64,000 nt of DNA from positions 18,184,589-18,248,588 of the forward strand of contig OZ038320.1 in assembly GCA_964035795.1 (NCBI GenBank), in the 5' to 3' direction. The notes beneath the pieces were generated by a model. It did no database searches. It was not told where the DNA came from and saw only the letters and a program-made list of their open reading frames with translations. Below, piece by piece: positions 1 through 13,300 of this stretch. Every line of letters begins with the position of its first letter. Position 1 is the first letter of the stretch. Made by a program: the position numbers and the translations under genes. This DNA comes from Pterobdella sp. o SKG-2022. Its lineage: Eukaryota; Annelida; Clitellata; Hirudinida; Piscicolidae.

Positions 1-10
1 AAAAATAAAC

Positions 11-3000
11 CTTAGATCCATGGGCACAGCCGGCGTGGGAGAACAATGTGTGAGGCAACGGGGAAATGGCTGTCCATTCATTTGTCGAAAAGTCGTAACT
101 GATGGCGAGAGTTATCATGTTTCATGTAATGGCATTAGTAATTGGAGCATAGGATTTTTGAGTAATTTTTATACGTCGAAACATTTGCCAAACACCTGTT
201 AACTTAGTCAGCATTAGTTATCCAATTAACGTATAAGCGTAAAAAAATTTTATTCGAAAAATCCCCATAAGATGCATAAACCCCGATCTTATCAAAAACC
301 TAAATTATAGCTATATTCTCATGAAATTTTTTCAAAACAAAAAGAATAAATTGGTATAAAAAACTTCGAGTAAAAATGACTTTTCAATATATACAAAATG
401 AAGGCATGATTGAAACGACGTCTTTTATCGAGATCTGAATACCATAACTATAATCTCTGTAACACTCTTTAACTGAAAAGAGCCGTCACCAACATTATTT
501 AATATCAGTGGTGTTATGAAGTAGTTAATATTTTTATTCAATAGGAGCACACCAACCGTTCAGCTGTGCTGAGAGCCACCCTGTTGTGCTTGCCTCCTAC
601 GGCCACCAGGCAGTTAGGCAGGGCAATCAGTGAAAAGTGGGTTCGTGGTAAAGACATCGATGATATTTGTAACCATTTCCCATCTCTGGGGTTGAATCTG
701 ATGGGAGATGGTTTGATGGTTAATGTTGAGGTAGCTGTTGTACGTATGAGGTTTTATGCATCGTCGATGGATGATATGTGTCAATATAACTTTCTCGAGT
801 ACAATGTTTTAAATTTGTATACATTAATTTTATAATTCTTGACATTATTTTTTACATTATTTGTGACGTTACAAAACAACAATTTCTAAAATATAGGATT
901 TGCATTTCATCAGAAGCACTTGTGATTCTCAGTTACAATGAAATGTCTTAAAAACTTACTCGTTAATTGTGATTTGATAAACTTAATTTAACTCCCAACT
1001 ATATCTTGAACAAAACCACATAATTATCATAATGCTACAGCATGGTTATAAGCAACACAAGCACCTGAAAGCGTTGTTGGTGGCATGACTACCATCACCA
1101 GCCATGGCCGTCTGTCCTCCAACTATGAACACGAAATCATTCACCACAGCAACCGCTGCAAAATATCGCCTATCTTTCGTCTGTGCTAAACTCACAAACT
1201 GACCTGTTAGTATTTTTTGTTGTTGACGTTATGAGTGACAAGATGAAAACAATGAAAAATTAAAATTAACTTTCATGATACGTTGAAAAATATAAAAATA
1301 ATGATGAAACGATCGACATGAGCAATATACTGTTTGAAACTCACCCAGTGATCCATTCTTGATCTGGGCAGCCATGATATTGGTGCAGAGGGTGTTGTCA
1401 AGGTACCCTGCACCCAGAATAACCAGGCAATCGTGGTATGCACGCATCCTGCTCACTTGCGATGTCGCTGCATGTAATGATTGTTTTTGTGAGATTACGC
1501 CAGTGACAAAACACTCAATGCATAAAGTGTTAATCCTAATTTATGAACACTCAGAAATTCAAATTACAATCAGTGAACAGCTTTAAACTAATTATTTTAT
1601 ATTTTAAAAATTTCTTTTCATAAATTAAATCGTTTTTAGACATACCAAATATAATTCAGTAAATATCTATTAATATTACTCTTTCAAACTAAGACCCCAA
1701 CGTACAGTCGATAGGTTGAGAGAAGAGTTTCATATGGTAGGACAGTCCAGCATGCAGCACCTCCCTGCAGTGGTCCCCCTTCAACATCGGGTGACTGTAT
1801 ATGTATTCCACTTGCTCCACTGTCATCAGTCCGAACCTGTTGATTTTATTATGTCGACAGCGTTTTATTTTGCACTGTTTTTGGGGTATTCAGTTGCAGT
1901 CGCTACTTTGATCTCAAACATGCAAAGTAATGAAGCAGGAACAAAGTTCGATACTTTATTTAAACAAAGGAAGTACTCATAAGACGCAGTCTTGATTATT
2001 CGTAGTGCTTCAATATCGGTGCACTGCTGCTTATACAGCCACAAAAAAGAATATTCTAAATAATTAAAGTACTAGAATTGTTCAAAAGCTAATTAGCACG
2101 AAACTTTGAAAAATTAGGAGTATTTGTGGAAAGTCCTAATAATTAAGGAACCTACAACAGGTATGCTGTTCGTGTTATGTAATAGCTCAAATAATATATG
2201 TTTTTATAGAAGATATAACTTTAATTTTTTTAATAGATTAACATGAGGGATTGTAAAAATTCTTTAAAAATAATTAATCAAAAAATAGTAACAATTGATT
2301 TTAAATTTCAAAAGCATCAAACTAAATCATATCATAAAATTAAAATTATTTGAGCGTAATATTTTATGTTTCAGTAAACACGGATATACCTCACATAATG
2401 TAACTTTTTAGAGACATCTTAATGTACTTTTAAGCACATAATATCTTCAATAACAAATATACAGACCTGATGAGGGAAAGCACTTTTCTCTGCAGATCCT
2501 GTTGCTTATGACCTTCATCGTTGCTAAAGCTGGAAGTGGCACAGACCCCGTAGTTGGTGGTGTTCATTGTGTTACCACTGTTGTTGCTAGTGCTGCTGTT
2601 ACTATTGATGTTGTTGTACGCTCCTGTGCTGTTGCTGCTTTGAATTTCCAACCAGTTCAGTGCTATCTGTGAAATAATTTTTAATGCTTGTGGCCACTAT
2701 TTTTTTGTTTTTATCTGCTATAATATTGATTAAATGAAGAAGAATGATAGTTTTCATCAATTTAGATCCGGTTATTTCTACTTATAAAATCACACCATTT
2801 GACTTTAAATATAAATTATAAATTATTAGAAACTCTAAAAGTAAAATCCTTTATCAAAACCATAAAAACAACAAAGGTGACATCATAAAGATCTGCAAGG
2901 GCACCTTGAAGACCTCCATCTCACTGGAGGCTTTGAGTCGGTCATCTGACAGCAGTTCACACAGGAGATCAAATGATATGAATCTGAGTTGACGTTCAAG

Positions 3001-4641
3001 TTAACTTTTTCTTATTACTGTAGCAAGCATTAAGTATATAAAATAGTCTTTAGTTTATTCATTAGGACAAATCTGCTTAAATTCATCTGATTCACATTAA
3101 TGAAACTTTATTTTATGCAAATGCAAAATACTTTCTAATTTAATTATCGTATAATTATTATTTGTGACCAATGAAGCGTAATTATCACTTGAAGTCATCG
3201 TTTTGAGATACAGATGCAAAGTTCTCCAAGATGAAAGCCTGGCAAGATGATTGAAAATTTGTTTTAGTTATTTCAAAAACTAATTAAAGAGTTTTAATGG
3301 AAATAAAAACCATGACAATGATAAAACCGCACCATAAGCGATCAACAATCAAACAAAAAATATTCCCACATAAGACAATATAACATACAATATTTTTCAT
3401 GCCGTTCTCTTTTTACAATTATCAAGTTTCAAGCTATTATCGAATCACCACTCCAAGACCCCAAAATCGCCCTCCTACTTTGGTGTCTCTCTTGCACTCC
3501 TGCAGGCCATATGTTTCAGCCATGCGTAGAAAATGCAGGCAGTTTTCACTGGTTAATTCGTCTCTCAAGTGCTCGGCGCAGAAGGACAAGATTTCTGAAA
3601 ACTGCAAGTGGTCTGCGGCTTCTAAGACATCCTGAATGAGGTGAGTTCATGTGGATTAATTTTGTTACTGTAATATTAAAATGTTGGTTTGTCATTATTC
3701 ATATTTTTTATCTATAGTTTTGCACTGACCAGATATATTATATATAGTCACCTGGAGGTTGGCATCACTAATACAAATGGTTCCTGTGTATGAGTAGTCT
3801 AACAAGGCTCTCAGCCCTAAAGCTATTAAATAATAACAATTCATTACCTATTTTAAATTATTATTTGAATTATTATTAGTAGAGTTTAATTAGTAATATA
3901 AGTAATATGAATGATGAATAAAGCACGATGATTTCTCACCTGTCACTCCTTTGAGTTCAACCTGGAATGAATTAAAATATATTCTTCACTGAAATACACA
4001 TAATTGCAATGATTAAAACACAAAATACACAAGAGATTATAACATCTAACTTGAAACTGCATTTTCTCAGCGAAGTCCTTAGTGAACATGGAGTAGAAAT
4101 ATTGACTGCAAGCGGCTAGGTAACATCTTTTAATGGTTTTGTTTCGTTTAAATAAAATATATTATGGTTATAAAATATGTTTATACTTTTTTTAGTTAAA
4201 AAAACTATGGATTGAATGAAAATTTTCAAACTTTCGTTAATAATTAAAAATAAATATATTTTCTCTTATCCTTCGCTAAGACATGAGATTGTCTTAATAG
4301 ATTTTTAAATATTATATTTCGTTTAGACTTTATAAAACTATTCATGAGTATAACTTATTTTGTATATTTTTATCCCTCTCAACTTTTTAGAAGAACCACA
4401 TGTATCTTTTTTGATTTATTTCCAAATTTTAAGCTTTGATAGATTTATTAAGCGGTCAAATATAATTGTCGACAAGTTTAAATTTACCATAAAAAATTTC
4501 ATGTTAGTTTATTACTATAATAGTTAACAAAACTGATGATTATTTATTGAGTATATTTTGTTGAAACCTTACCTATGTACATGGAATGTTTGACCTTGAA
4601 CTATTAGCTGGGTGTCACACATAAGAGATTCTTGCCATAAT
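11..4641 (-). CDS. BTB-BACK-Kelch (KLHL-type) protein, 13 exons, C-terminus outside window
   Basis: KLHL proteins are typically substrate adaptors of Cullin-3 ubiquitin ligases. Exons read downward: 4641-4573, 4126-4051, 3961-3940, 3816-3752, 3631-3479, 3238-3189, 2983-2905, 2666-2467, 1836-1696, 1448-1345, 1203-1065, 697-557, 98-11. All have GT-AG borders and every junction keeps phase. BTB: CDTQLIVQGQTFHVHR, LAACSQYFYSMFTKDFAEKM, LRALLDYSYTGTICISDANL. BACK: ENCLHFLRMAETYGLQECKR, AFILENFASVSQNDDFK, FISFDLLCELLSDDRLKASS, VEQVEYIYSHPM. Kelch blades: RRYFAAVAVVNDFVFIVGG, RTHFSLIALPNCLVAVGG, AERYDFSTNEWTAISPLPH. The 2666-2467 exon inserts an Asn/Ser/Thr-rich segment of about 50 residues after ALNWLE. 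The exon at 3961-3940 is only 22 bp. The last exon in the window ends in-phase at 11 with a donor, so further kelch repeats lie to the left. The acceptor at 4641 and the true start are uncertain. I cannot name the exact KLHL member. Confidence 0.9.
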
Positions 4642-4754
4642 CTTCATCAAACACAATCATATGTACGTAAAAATGAAAAAAATTATTGATGAATAACTTC
4701 ATCATCCTTTTAATTGTTTTCATTGTTAATTATTAATTAATTAATCCAATTAGA

Positions 4755-5084
4755 TTATACTGCTGTAAATGTCCCAGTAACTGGAGTTGACAGCAGTCGG
4801 CCTAGGTTATTGATACTAAAATAGAGTAATGTATATATACAGGCCATTTTATTTGGCAAAATTTCTATAGACTGCCAGCCCGAGCTAACGTCCAGCTTGA
4901 AATTATCGAATTCAAGCTTTACCGTTCCCATACTTGGGCAGTTTGTCTCGCCGTTATCAACAAAAAAAATATCATCCACCAAGCCAAATGACAACGATAC
5001 CAGAATATCAGTTTGTGTATATCTGTTATTCAGGTTATAACAGAAAAACGGCCTCAATTTAGAGAAGCTATCTTCGAGTGCAGT
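4755..5084 (-). CDS. Unrecognised open reading frame just 5' of the kelch gene
   Basis: A 110-codon minus-strand open frame between stop codons, without an ATG near its start. It is slightly less AT-rich than its surroundings. It reads as mixed hydrophobic and polar sequence (for example VKLEFDNFKLDVSSGWQSI) with no motif I recognise. It lies about 110 bp upstream of the first kelch exon found. It could be an exon of another gene, a decayed insertion or chance. No function is proposed. Confidence 0.2.
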   Translation of the reverse strand, partial: TALEDSFSKLRPFFCYNLNNRYTQTDILVSLSFGLVDDIFFVDNGETNCPSMGTVKLEFDNFKLDVSSGWQSIEILPNKMACIYTLLYFSINNLGRLLSTPVTGTFTAV

Positions 5085-5159
5085 TTAACGTCATGCTCAG
5101 GACATCGTATTCATCAGTAATGCTAGCATCATAAATTTTCTAAAATATTGACTCAGAAG

Positions 5160-8100
5160 TAAACATGGTGTCGAACCAAGCTGTAAAAAGACTCAGATAC
5201 ATCCAACACACAAAACAATATCAACACACAACAACACGTAAGTTCATTAGAAGTTATAATAAAGTAGCCTTGCACTATTGATTAATTTAAATTTTGGGAG
5301 ACATCGAGATAATTTTTCATTATTACAATCGAATTAATATTAAATATCACTCTATTATGGCAATTTTATGAAAACTTTAATTTAGACAACATAGTTGAAG
5401 TTAATAACAACCTTTGAAATCCATCAACAACCAGGTTGCCATGACTAGCAGATGTGTATGATTTTCCTTGACCTGGCATTGTAATTCCTCATCTTATAAT
5501 AATTGTCTTATAATAACAACAACAACAAAAACAACATCAAGCTTGAAAAAACATTAGATATAAATGTGGTAAATGATAAAAACTCTATCAATAACTCTTA
5601 ACTCTTATATTGTTAATATATTTAAGCATACAAACCTTTGACCTATTTTGCTCCTTCATTTAACCTCTTGTCAACCCTTTTTTTAAATAAATTTTTCTCA
5701 TCCCAGCTTATTACATGAAAAAACCGTTTCACACCGTCAATGCCTTTAACGCTTTCCTCAATCCTAATCAATCAAACCCTATTTATAGCCCATTTTCCTT
5801 AACGAAGAGTTAGGCCTTCAATCCCAATCTATTCATTAAATATTTACTTTGAAACTTATCTTTACTCAAAAAATTTTTTCTCAGTTTTTTTCATATCAAT
5901 TAACTCATCTAGTTCAAGGCTCCAAGCCACACTGCCATAATACATTGTTAATCTATCACACCTCGTCTCTTTATCAAAAGAATACATTTTTTAACACCAA
6001 TACATTGAAATTAAATAGCTTGTCTAATCAGATTTGCGCTTCTTTTACATTTCAAGCACTTCAAATCTAATATAACGTCACTAAGACTGATCTAATTGTC
6101 GTGCATTCTCTCCAGCAATTTTTCAACTCACTTTCGAGAAGCTCTGATTGTTGAAAGTCTAAATGACATCGCAATACAAAAAAAAATGAAATATTAAATC
6201 ACTTTGACGCTTATTACTACCGTAACAATCGTATTTTCAACTTTCCTCAACCTAGATATTTTTTTGATTGATAATATCTCTTCATATTTTCTTTTTCTTT
6301 TTTCTTTCAAGATATCTCCCGAAAGAATATGATAAAATATTTTTTGAGATCTTTTTTATAACAGGTATATCGAGGTGTCTTTCCTTATGAAGTCATCAAG
6401 ATGCCCAATAAAACCTTAACTTTTTGGAGTTGATTTTAGTCCACGAAGTTTCTCAAATCATCTCTTTGTTTTTCTCCTCATGCCAGGTTTCCATATTTTC
6501 CCCTTATACGAGCTATTATTTCTTCTTTAAAAATTCTTAAAAATGAAATTCTTGCATCTATGTTTATTTTTAAAACTTGATGTTGTGCTGCTATGAGAAA
6601 AACTTCTGTTTGCCACTCCAAACATACTGAGCCATTGCTCATTCATTGAACCAAAATCTTTAATCTGTCTTGAGATTGATCATGCATAGTCACATTTGGC
6701 CATTTCATCTTTATATCATTCTAGTTCTTTTAATTAACATCTTTTACAGTCTTTATTGTCATTAATTATTTTATCATACACGGCATAACGTTTCAATTGT
6801 ATTTTGAAATATACCCATTCAAGTTATTTTGTTATAACTTACCATTATTAGTATTGCTAAAATAGTGAAATAAACTGAAGATCATGTCATTAACCATGGA
6901 AATTATTTTATAGCTACAAATCTAGATATTTTAGAAATTTATCTACTTCATTATACGGTGATATATAGATAGTGTACTATTATGTAGGTGTTTGAAAGTA
7001 ATAATATGAAGTATAAATCTTCAAATATGAAGTTTAATAATTGTTGCTAATGCTTTAAATCTGAGTAACAGATGACGTTTTATTTATTAAAACAATTCCT
7101 AAGTAGTTCATTTCTGTAATGAAAGTGTAAAATTTTATAAAATGTATAAGAATTTTTTGTAAAAATTTGAACAAAGAAGCTTAAGTTTTGGCAAGTTTTA
7201 TAATAAAAAATTAAAAATTTTATAATTATATCTATATATAAATATATTATTTTATAGTCAACATATTCTTAATGCCTTAAAAATTTTAATAATTCCTACA
7301 TTAAATTTGACTTAGATATAGACAATGTCAAAGATGGAATTAACTTCCAGTATATATGAAAATATGTATCTTCAGCTTTCTCTAAAATGCTATTGAGCTG
7401 AAACATAAAAAAAATTATCATCAACAGCCACACAAAGACTTTTCAAATGATATGACCTCTTAAAGTCCCATCAAAACTCAATCTGACAACAACTTATAAG
7501 CATCAGTATATAGAAGCTATCAGCATTATGAGTATTTTTGAAAAAAAAAACCATTGAAATGACAAGTTTATGAAATTGAAAAATTTCATACTAAGCTTAA
7601 TATAAGAAACATACTAATGAGAAACTATAGTGATGAAGAAAATGTGTACACTTTGTGTGGCATGTTGCCATAAAGTTACAGAAATATTTTTGATGCTTAA
7701 TAAAGTTTAACTATACATAAAAGAAGTAATATCATTCAATTTTCTGAACCTAATTCCGATATGATGTAAGACATAAAAACATGATATTTATTAATGATAA
7801 ACCTGCATTTGTAATTGCTGGCAAAGTTGTCATTGTGACCTGGATTATTATTTTATTAAAATTGAAAAATTTTCATAGAAAAAATGTATAAAATGAATGT
7901 ATAACTTTAACTAGAAGAAACTTATATAGCTTAATTTTCATATGATTTTGTAATTTAGAATTGCTTCAATTACCTCAGAATTTGAAATTGCAGATGAAGT
8001 TCTTCTTATTCCTCCATTACTATTATATTTGTTATCCATCATAATTACAATTACAGTTAAGCCAAGATTGAAATATTTTTGCTAAGTTTCAAACTTAAGT

Positions 8101-8930
8101 TATACGAAATTGAATAAAAATTTAATTTATTTGTTTTAAGCTTGTTTTTGCCTTATTTAGGCTTATCGATATTATTCATATCCCTGGAAAATGAGAAGCA
8201 AAAAATTTTTCATTTACTTTAATGCTTTCAAAAACATTTTTTCCTAATTTGAATATTAGATATTTCAATAGTGAAATATTTTAGTTTTTTATTATTTCAA
8301 GTATTCACATAATTTTTAATGATAATAATAGGGATGACCTTTTAAACTAATAGCCATTTAATTTATATTTTTTACATAAATTGAAACTGGTTTTTTTATC
8401 TACATAAACAGTTTTAAATAATTTTTAATAAGAATTTTTTATGTTTTAAGCAGTACCATACTTTTAAATTAAATCCTTACATCCAGAAAGCCCTATTAGA
8501 ACCTAACAAGTTTTGCAAATTTATATTATATTATTTTAACTGATTGTTTCCCACTTAAAAGATAAAATTTTACTCAATCACATTTATAATTACAAAAGAT
8601 CGACAGATGATCATTTGAGATGGGGCTTTTCGATTTACTCTTGTTTGCTTCCTCATCAAATGATTATTTAAAGTAACGTGTATGAGAAAAAAACATGTAT
8701 AATTTATATTCTATACATTAAATCTTTATCTTTCAAAACGCAAAAATATAAAATGAGTTTTATCTTAGTTGACTAAATGATATTAAAATCACCTTTGTCA
8801 ATCAAAATGTTTGTCAAAGATAACACATATAACGTTTCATTGCCATAAAAAAAGCTAGGAAGTTCAAATCGTTTGAAACAAAGTTTAGAAAAAACATCAA
8901 AAATTTTTTTTTTATATTGATCATTGGCCA
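5160..8930. other. AT-rich intergenic stretch with no gene seen
   Basis: I see no conserved exon or RNA gene here. There is a short AAC-rich run near 5510-5530 and a pyrimidine-rich patch at about 5640-6070 on the plus strand. Open frames in the patch look like composition artefacts. Confidence 0.5.
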
Positions 8931-9860
8931 TTTAATGGGCCATGAAGGCAGGTGCAGACGTCAGCAGCGACCATCATTTTTTACTAATCTTGGTCGCGCT
9001 CAAATTAAGTTCAAAAAGCAAAACCGATAAACCAATATATTTTTATATAAAATTTTTTAGTGTCTAGAAGAAAATTTCAAGCACTGCAAAATGCTAAAGA
9101 TGAAAAAAAACAGAAAGGTTCCAAAATATCAAATGAAGCACAATAGTGGACTTGACAAGACAATTGAAAGACGGTAGATGCTAAAGTGCGCTAAAAAAGA
9201 TGTCGATAAAAGCGAAGTCAGGAAGAAATACAAAAAATATTTAGACATAAGTACCCATAATCCAAAAAAGAAGTGAAAAGCATGGTTCAAACTGAACGAG
9301 GCTTTTTTCAGATAACTTGAAGACACAAGCAGATAGATGCAGCAACAAGGATATTTCCCAACTAATTCAAATCTCAACACGTGTCGACCCACCAACAAAG
9401 TTTGAATTAGTTTAAGCCATCAAATTTCTGAAAAAAACACAACAAAAGTTTTCCAAATAACAACCCCTCTACTGAACTTTTAAAGGCAGATCCACCTCGG
9501 CAGACGGCAAATTTTTAGCTAACTTTTGAAGAAAATTTTACAAAAAAAATCAAAAAAATGGATTGTGATAATTTTTAAAATATTATGCTAAATGAAATGC
9601 AAGAATTAAAGATTAATCACTTTACTTTTTTTCTAAGATATTTGCTGAAACTAGTTTCCAGGGAATAGCAGCTGCAGTGAACGGACTGAATTCAGCAAAA
9701 GAAAAGGATGCATAGAAAAATTCTTTTCTTTTCGTTACATCATCAAATAGTGTTCAGCATGGCAAAAGCAGCTTTACATTAATTTTTTTGAATTTGAAAA
9801 AGCATTTGACAGTTTCTATAAAGGGGTTTTGATACTGAAATCATGTAAAATTTCTTTCTT
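8930..9860 (+). mobile_element. Decayed non-LTR retrotransposon (endonuclease end plus start of RT)
   Basis: The plus strand holds a recognisable but heavily broken LINE. The endonuclease C-terminus AMKAGADVSSDHHFLLILVA is near 8940-8995. The pre-RT motif STELLKADPPRQTANFLANF (compare the usual PAELLKA) is near 9470-9530. The RT palm remnant FEKAFDSFYKGVLI is near 9795-9835. Frames change repeatedly and many stops intervene, so the copy is inactive and old. The motif order fits an RTE/CR1-like element; the clade is not certain. Confidence 0.75.
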
Positions 9861-10373
9861 TTTGTCTAATTGATTCAAAGTTTTGCCACAGTAACTATAG
9901 CTGCAGCGTTTGAAATATCGCCATTTGATTTGAGGTCAAAACATGATCAAAACATAACACTTAGATACTTGTTGTTTCTCACTTGTGTGCTAGTGGACAG
10001 AACGCGTCTTGATAAAAAACCTGAAATAAATTCCTATTCAAACATTCATATTTAAAAAACAAAACTGAAAAAACACAAATATTTTTCATTTTTAATTATT
10101 CAAATTTAAATATTTTTTATGTTAAAATTGTCAGTGTTTTCAAATTATTACTCATCTAAACGACAATTTATGGAACTTTCTTTCAAGTGTGACTTTTTAT
10201 GCGCTTTTTATTTATGTCACTTATTTACTTTTGAAAGAACTTTCAATTTCCTCATTTAAAATAGTATATTATAGAATAATAAATTTCTGAAAAACTAATC
10301 TGATTTTATATATTTTTTAAATTCAAATGCAAAACTCGAAATAGTAAAAATTTTTCAAATCCCATCTATTAAA
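9861..10373. other. Upstream region of the SH2D4 gene
   Basis: AT-rich sequence between the decayed LINE and the first SH2D4 coding exon. It presumably holds the promoter and 5' UTR, but I see no clear TATA or initiator I would defend. Confidence 0.35.
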
Positions 10374-13300
10374 ATGTTGAAGAATATCTTAGAAACAATG
10401 CATATAGATCCAGAGTTATTGAAGGAGTTGGATCAAGAGCAAAAAGAAATTCTATTTTATAAAATGAGACAGGTTTCAACGAATATTAGTTTTGCAAAAT
10501 AATCCATCATATTTTTCGACTTCATAGGAACAAATAAGAAGGTGGGAGATAAGAGAAAAAGAAATCGGTGAAAAAGACATTAAAATTCCTTTCAAGTACC
10601 ATTCAAAGAAAAAAAACCAAAAAGGTTCTTAAAATTATTTGTATTAGATTTTCATTGATAATTTTAAAAAATTTTTTCAGCAAAATTGCAAGTGAATTTC
10701 AAAACTTGTGGAGGAGTAATAAAACCATCAATCATAAATGATGCTTCATTAATTATTGATCAATTTGAAAACATTCCAAGAAAAGTCAGCATTTCAAATA
10801 AATCTAATGATCTCATTCAGGTTCAAAACAAAGAGCATATTAAAAATCCTACTGCAAAAGAAAAATGTGACAAAATGATAAATAATGAATTTGCTAGACC
10901 AAAACCATTAGTTAGAGACAAAAACATAGAAGTAATTAAAAAGGATGGGTATGTAGTATATTTCAATAAGAGTAATTTGACTTCCCATGTGTATGACTTA
11001 AAAAGCAATATTCCTCTAGATGAGAACACTCAAATTTATATGAATCTTTTAAAAAGCTTGAATCTCTTTTTCAAGAAACCTTCTAAAGAACTAGACCATT
11101 GTGTTCAAAATAAAACATCAAATGTTAATGAATCAGAAAAACTTCTGAACAAGTTAACAATAGATAAAGAACCCATTAACAATTCAAATGTTCTTTCAGC
11201 CAAAAATATTTCATCAAAAGAAAACTCTAAAACAATAAATTCTGATCAGCTGTCTTCAAAACGAGTATCGAGTTTCACAAATAAAAACCCCATAATAGGG
11301 AAAAATGATTTTCAAAAGGAAGAAACTATTAAAATTTCAAAAGAAATTCATAATAAACCTGCAGAAAAAACACAAAATCCTTTGGTTACAAATAAAAATA
11401 TTTCACAAAAGGGTTCATTTCAAACCAACAAAAAGCATGAAGATTTTCTAAAATCACAACAAACTGCTACCACTTCTATTGAACAAGAATTGAAAAAGAA
11501 TGATGAATGTGATGATTCAGGAAATAAATCTCAACTTTATGATACTGATGATGAAGAACTGAAAAATGTAGAATTATTTTGGATGAAACAAGGTTAATTT
11601 AATTAAAAACAAATATTTCTGAAATTCTCACCCATTATAAATATTTATTATATCAAAAAAATCAATTTATTATTCAACATAGTATTAAGTTTTACTCATA
11701 ATGATACCGGTGATGAATTTTGCATTGAATATTTTGACAATTTTCTGATCTAATACAAATTCTGCATTCTTATAATTAATGTATTCTCATTTGAAACACT
11801 ACAAAATGTTGAAAACAGAGGAGACAATAAGGCATTTGGAGGCGGAGAAGAGGCAGCTGGTTGAGAAGGTGAGGACAATGGAGAGAATGAAGCCAAGTAG
11901 TGTACCAGCCATACAACCTGATGCCAAGTCTAGGTGTGTTCGGTTTATATCTGATACTGTTTTGGTTAGCGTCGTTATATTTCATTTCAATATTTTTTTT
12001 CATATTTTGTTTATTGATTTAATTCTTTGGTATTTAAGCTGGTCTTATTGGCTTGAAGGGTATTAGAAAACTTGGGTCTCACAATAATCATTGATTTTTT
12101 CTAATAATGTTTATAAAATTACAAAATTCAAAAAATTCTTATTATTTGTAAAATAATGATTCATTTGTTTTGTAAAACTACCTTATATTTTGATACATTG
12201 CGAATTTAATGTTTGTGCTATGTAAAAATTTTATCATGACTACTAAATTTGTTTGAAAACAACACATTAAATTAACTTATATCTAAAATGTTGACTTTCC
12301 TTGAAAACTCAATTGATATTTTAGAAAATTTTTAAGGATAATTTTCAGTGTGACTTTATCATTAATATTTGCAATTCCAATTGCAGTTCTGTGAAAAGTG
12401 CCTTAAAAATCAAGCCTGAGTCAAGGTAAAATTAGGTTAACATTATCAGAGTTGATTGAAGTATTGAACAGTGTATTATATAACGTGTAATTTTAAATTA
12501 TAGTATATTCTGTATCAACTCATCAATTTCTGCAGCAAAATTAAACTACCCACCCAAATCTTACTCATTAATTATGATTACTGTTTAATTATGTAGAGCT
12601 GACGTGGTAGAGTGGTTCAGGAATGTGGAGAAATTGAAAGGAAGTGGCATTGACAAGCAGACTGGCAAGGTTGCAGACTGGTTTCATGGTGAGTTTTATC
12701 ATTGTTTTCGTTTGAGGCGATAATGTTTTGTAAGCTTTTTATTCAGTTTCTGATTCAAAAAAACAACTTTTTAGAAGAATTTATTTTTTAAGGTTCAAAC
12801 TATAAATTGAAATAAGTTCAATCTTTAAATACTATACTTATAACTTACTAATGTTTTATCATATGGTTGAACTTATTGAAATTCATAACCGTATTTGTTT
12901 TTAAATTGTTCAAAATTTCTTCTTTTTGAATAAAAATAAAGAAATGATTTATTATAATATGAAATACAATTCATAAGATTTATATTGAAAAAATTTTGTT
13001 GGCAATTCATGTAGCTATCTATTCTTCATTCACATATAGTCATTGGGGAAGATTATTTATATTTTAAATGGCTTTCTATTCTTTGAACAAGCAACGCATA
13101 TCAAATTTTAATGTATTGCCGTTCAACTGTTATGTGGGAGAAAACGAGTTAACATTTTTAAACATAATTTCAATTGCATTCATCATCATATGTTGTAAAA
13201 TTTTCTTCAATGTCAGGAATAATATCTAGGGAAGAATCAGAAGAACTATTGAAGCACCAGGTGACATGATGTTGCATTTAAACATTTTCGTTTTTATTCT

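Noticed and set aside
1359..1586. Plus-strand frame over a kelch exon
   Set aside because: Antisense to the conserved kelch exon at 1345-1448.
9129..9398. Minus-strand 89-codon frame
   Set aside because: Lies antisense to LINE remnants; no motif.
10823..11029. Minus-strand hydrophobic frame inside SH2D4 exon 3
   Set aside because: Antisense shadow of a Lys/Asn-rich coding exon.
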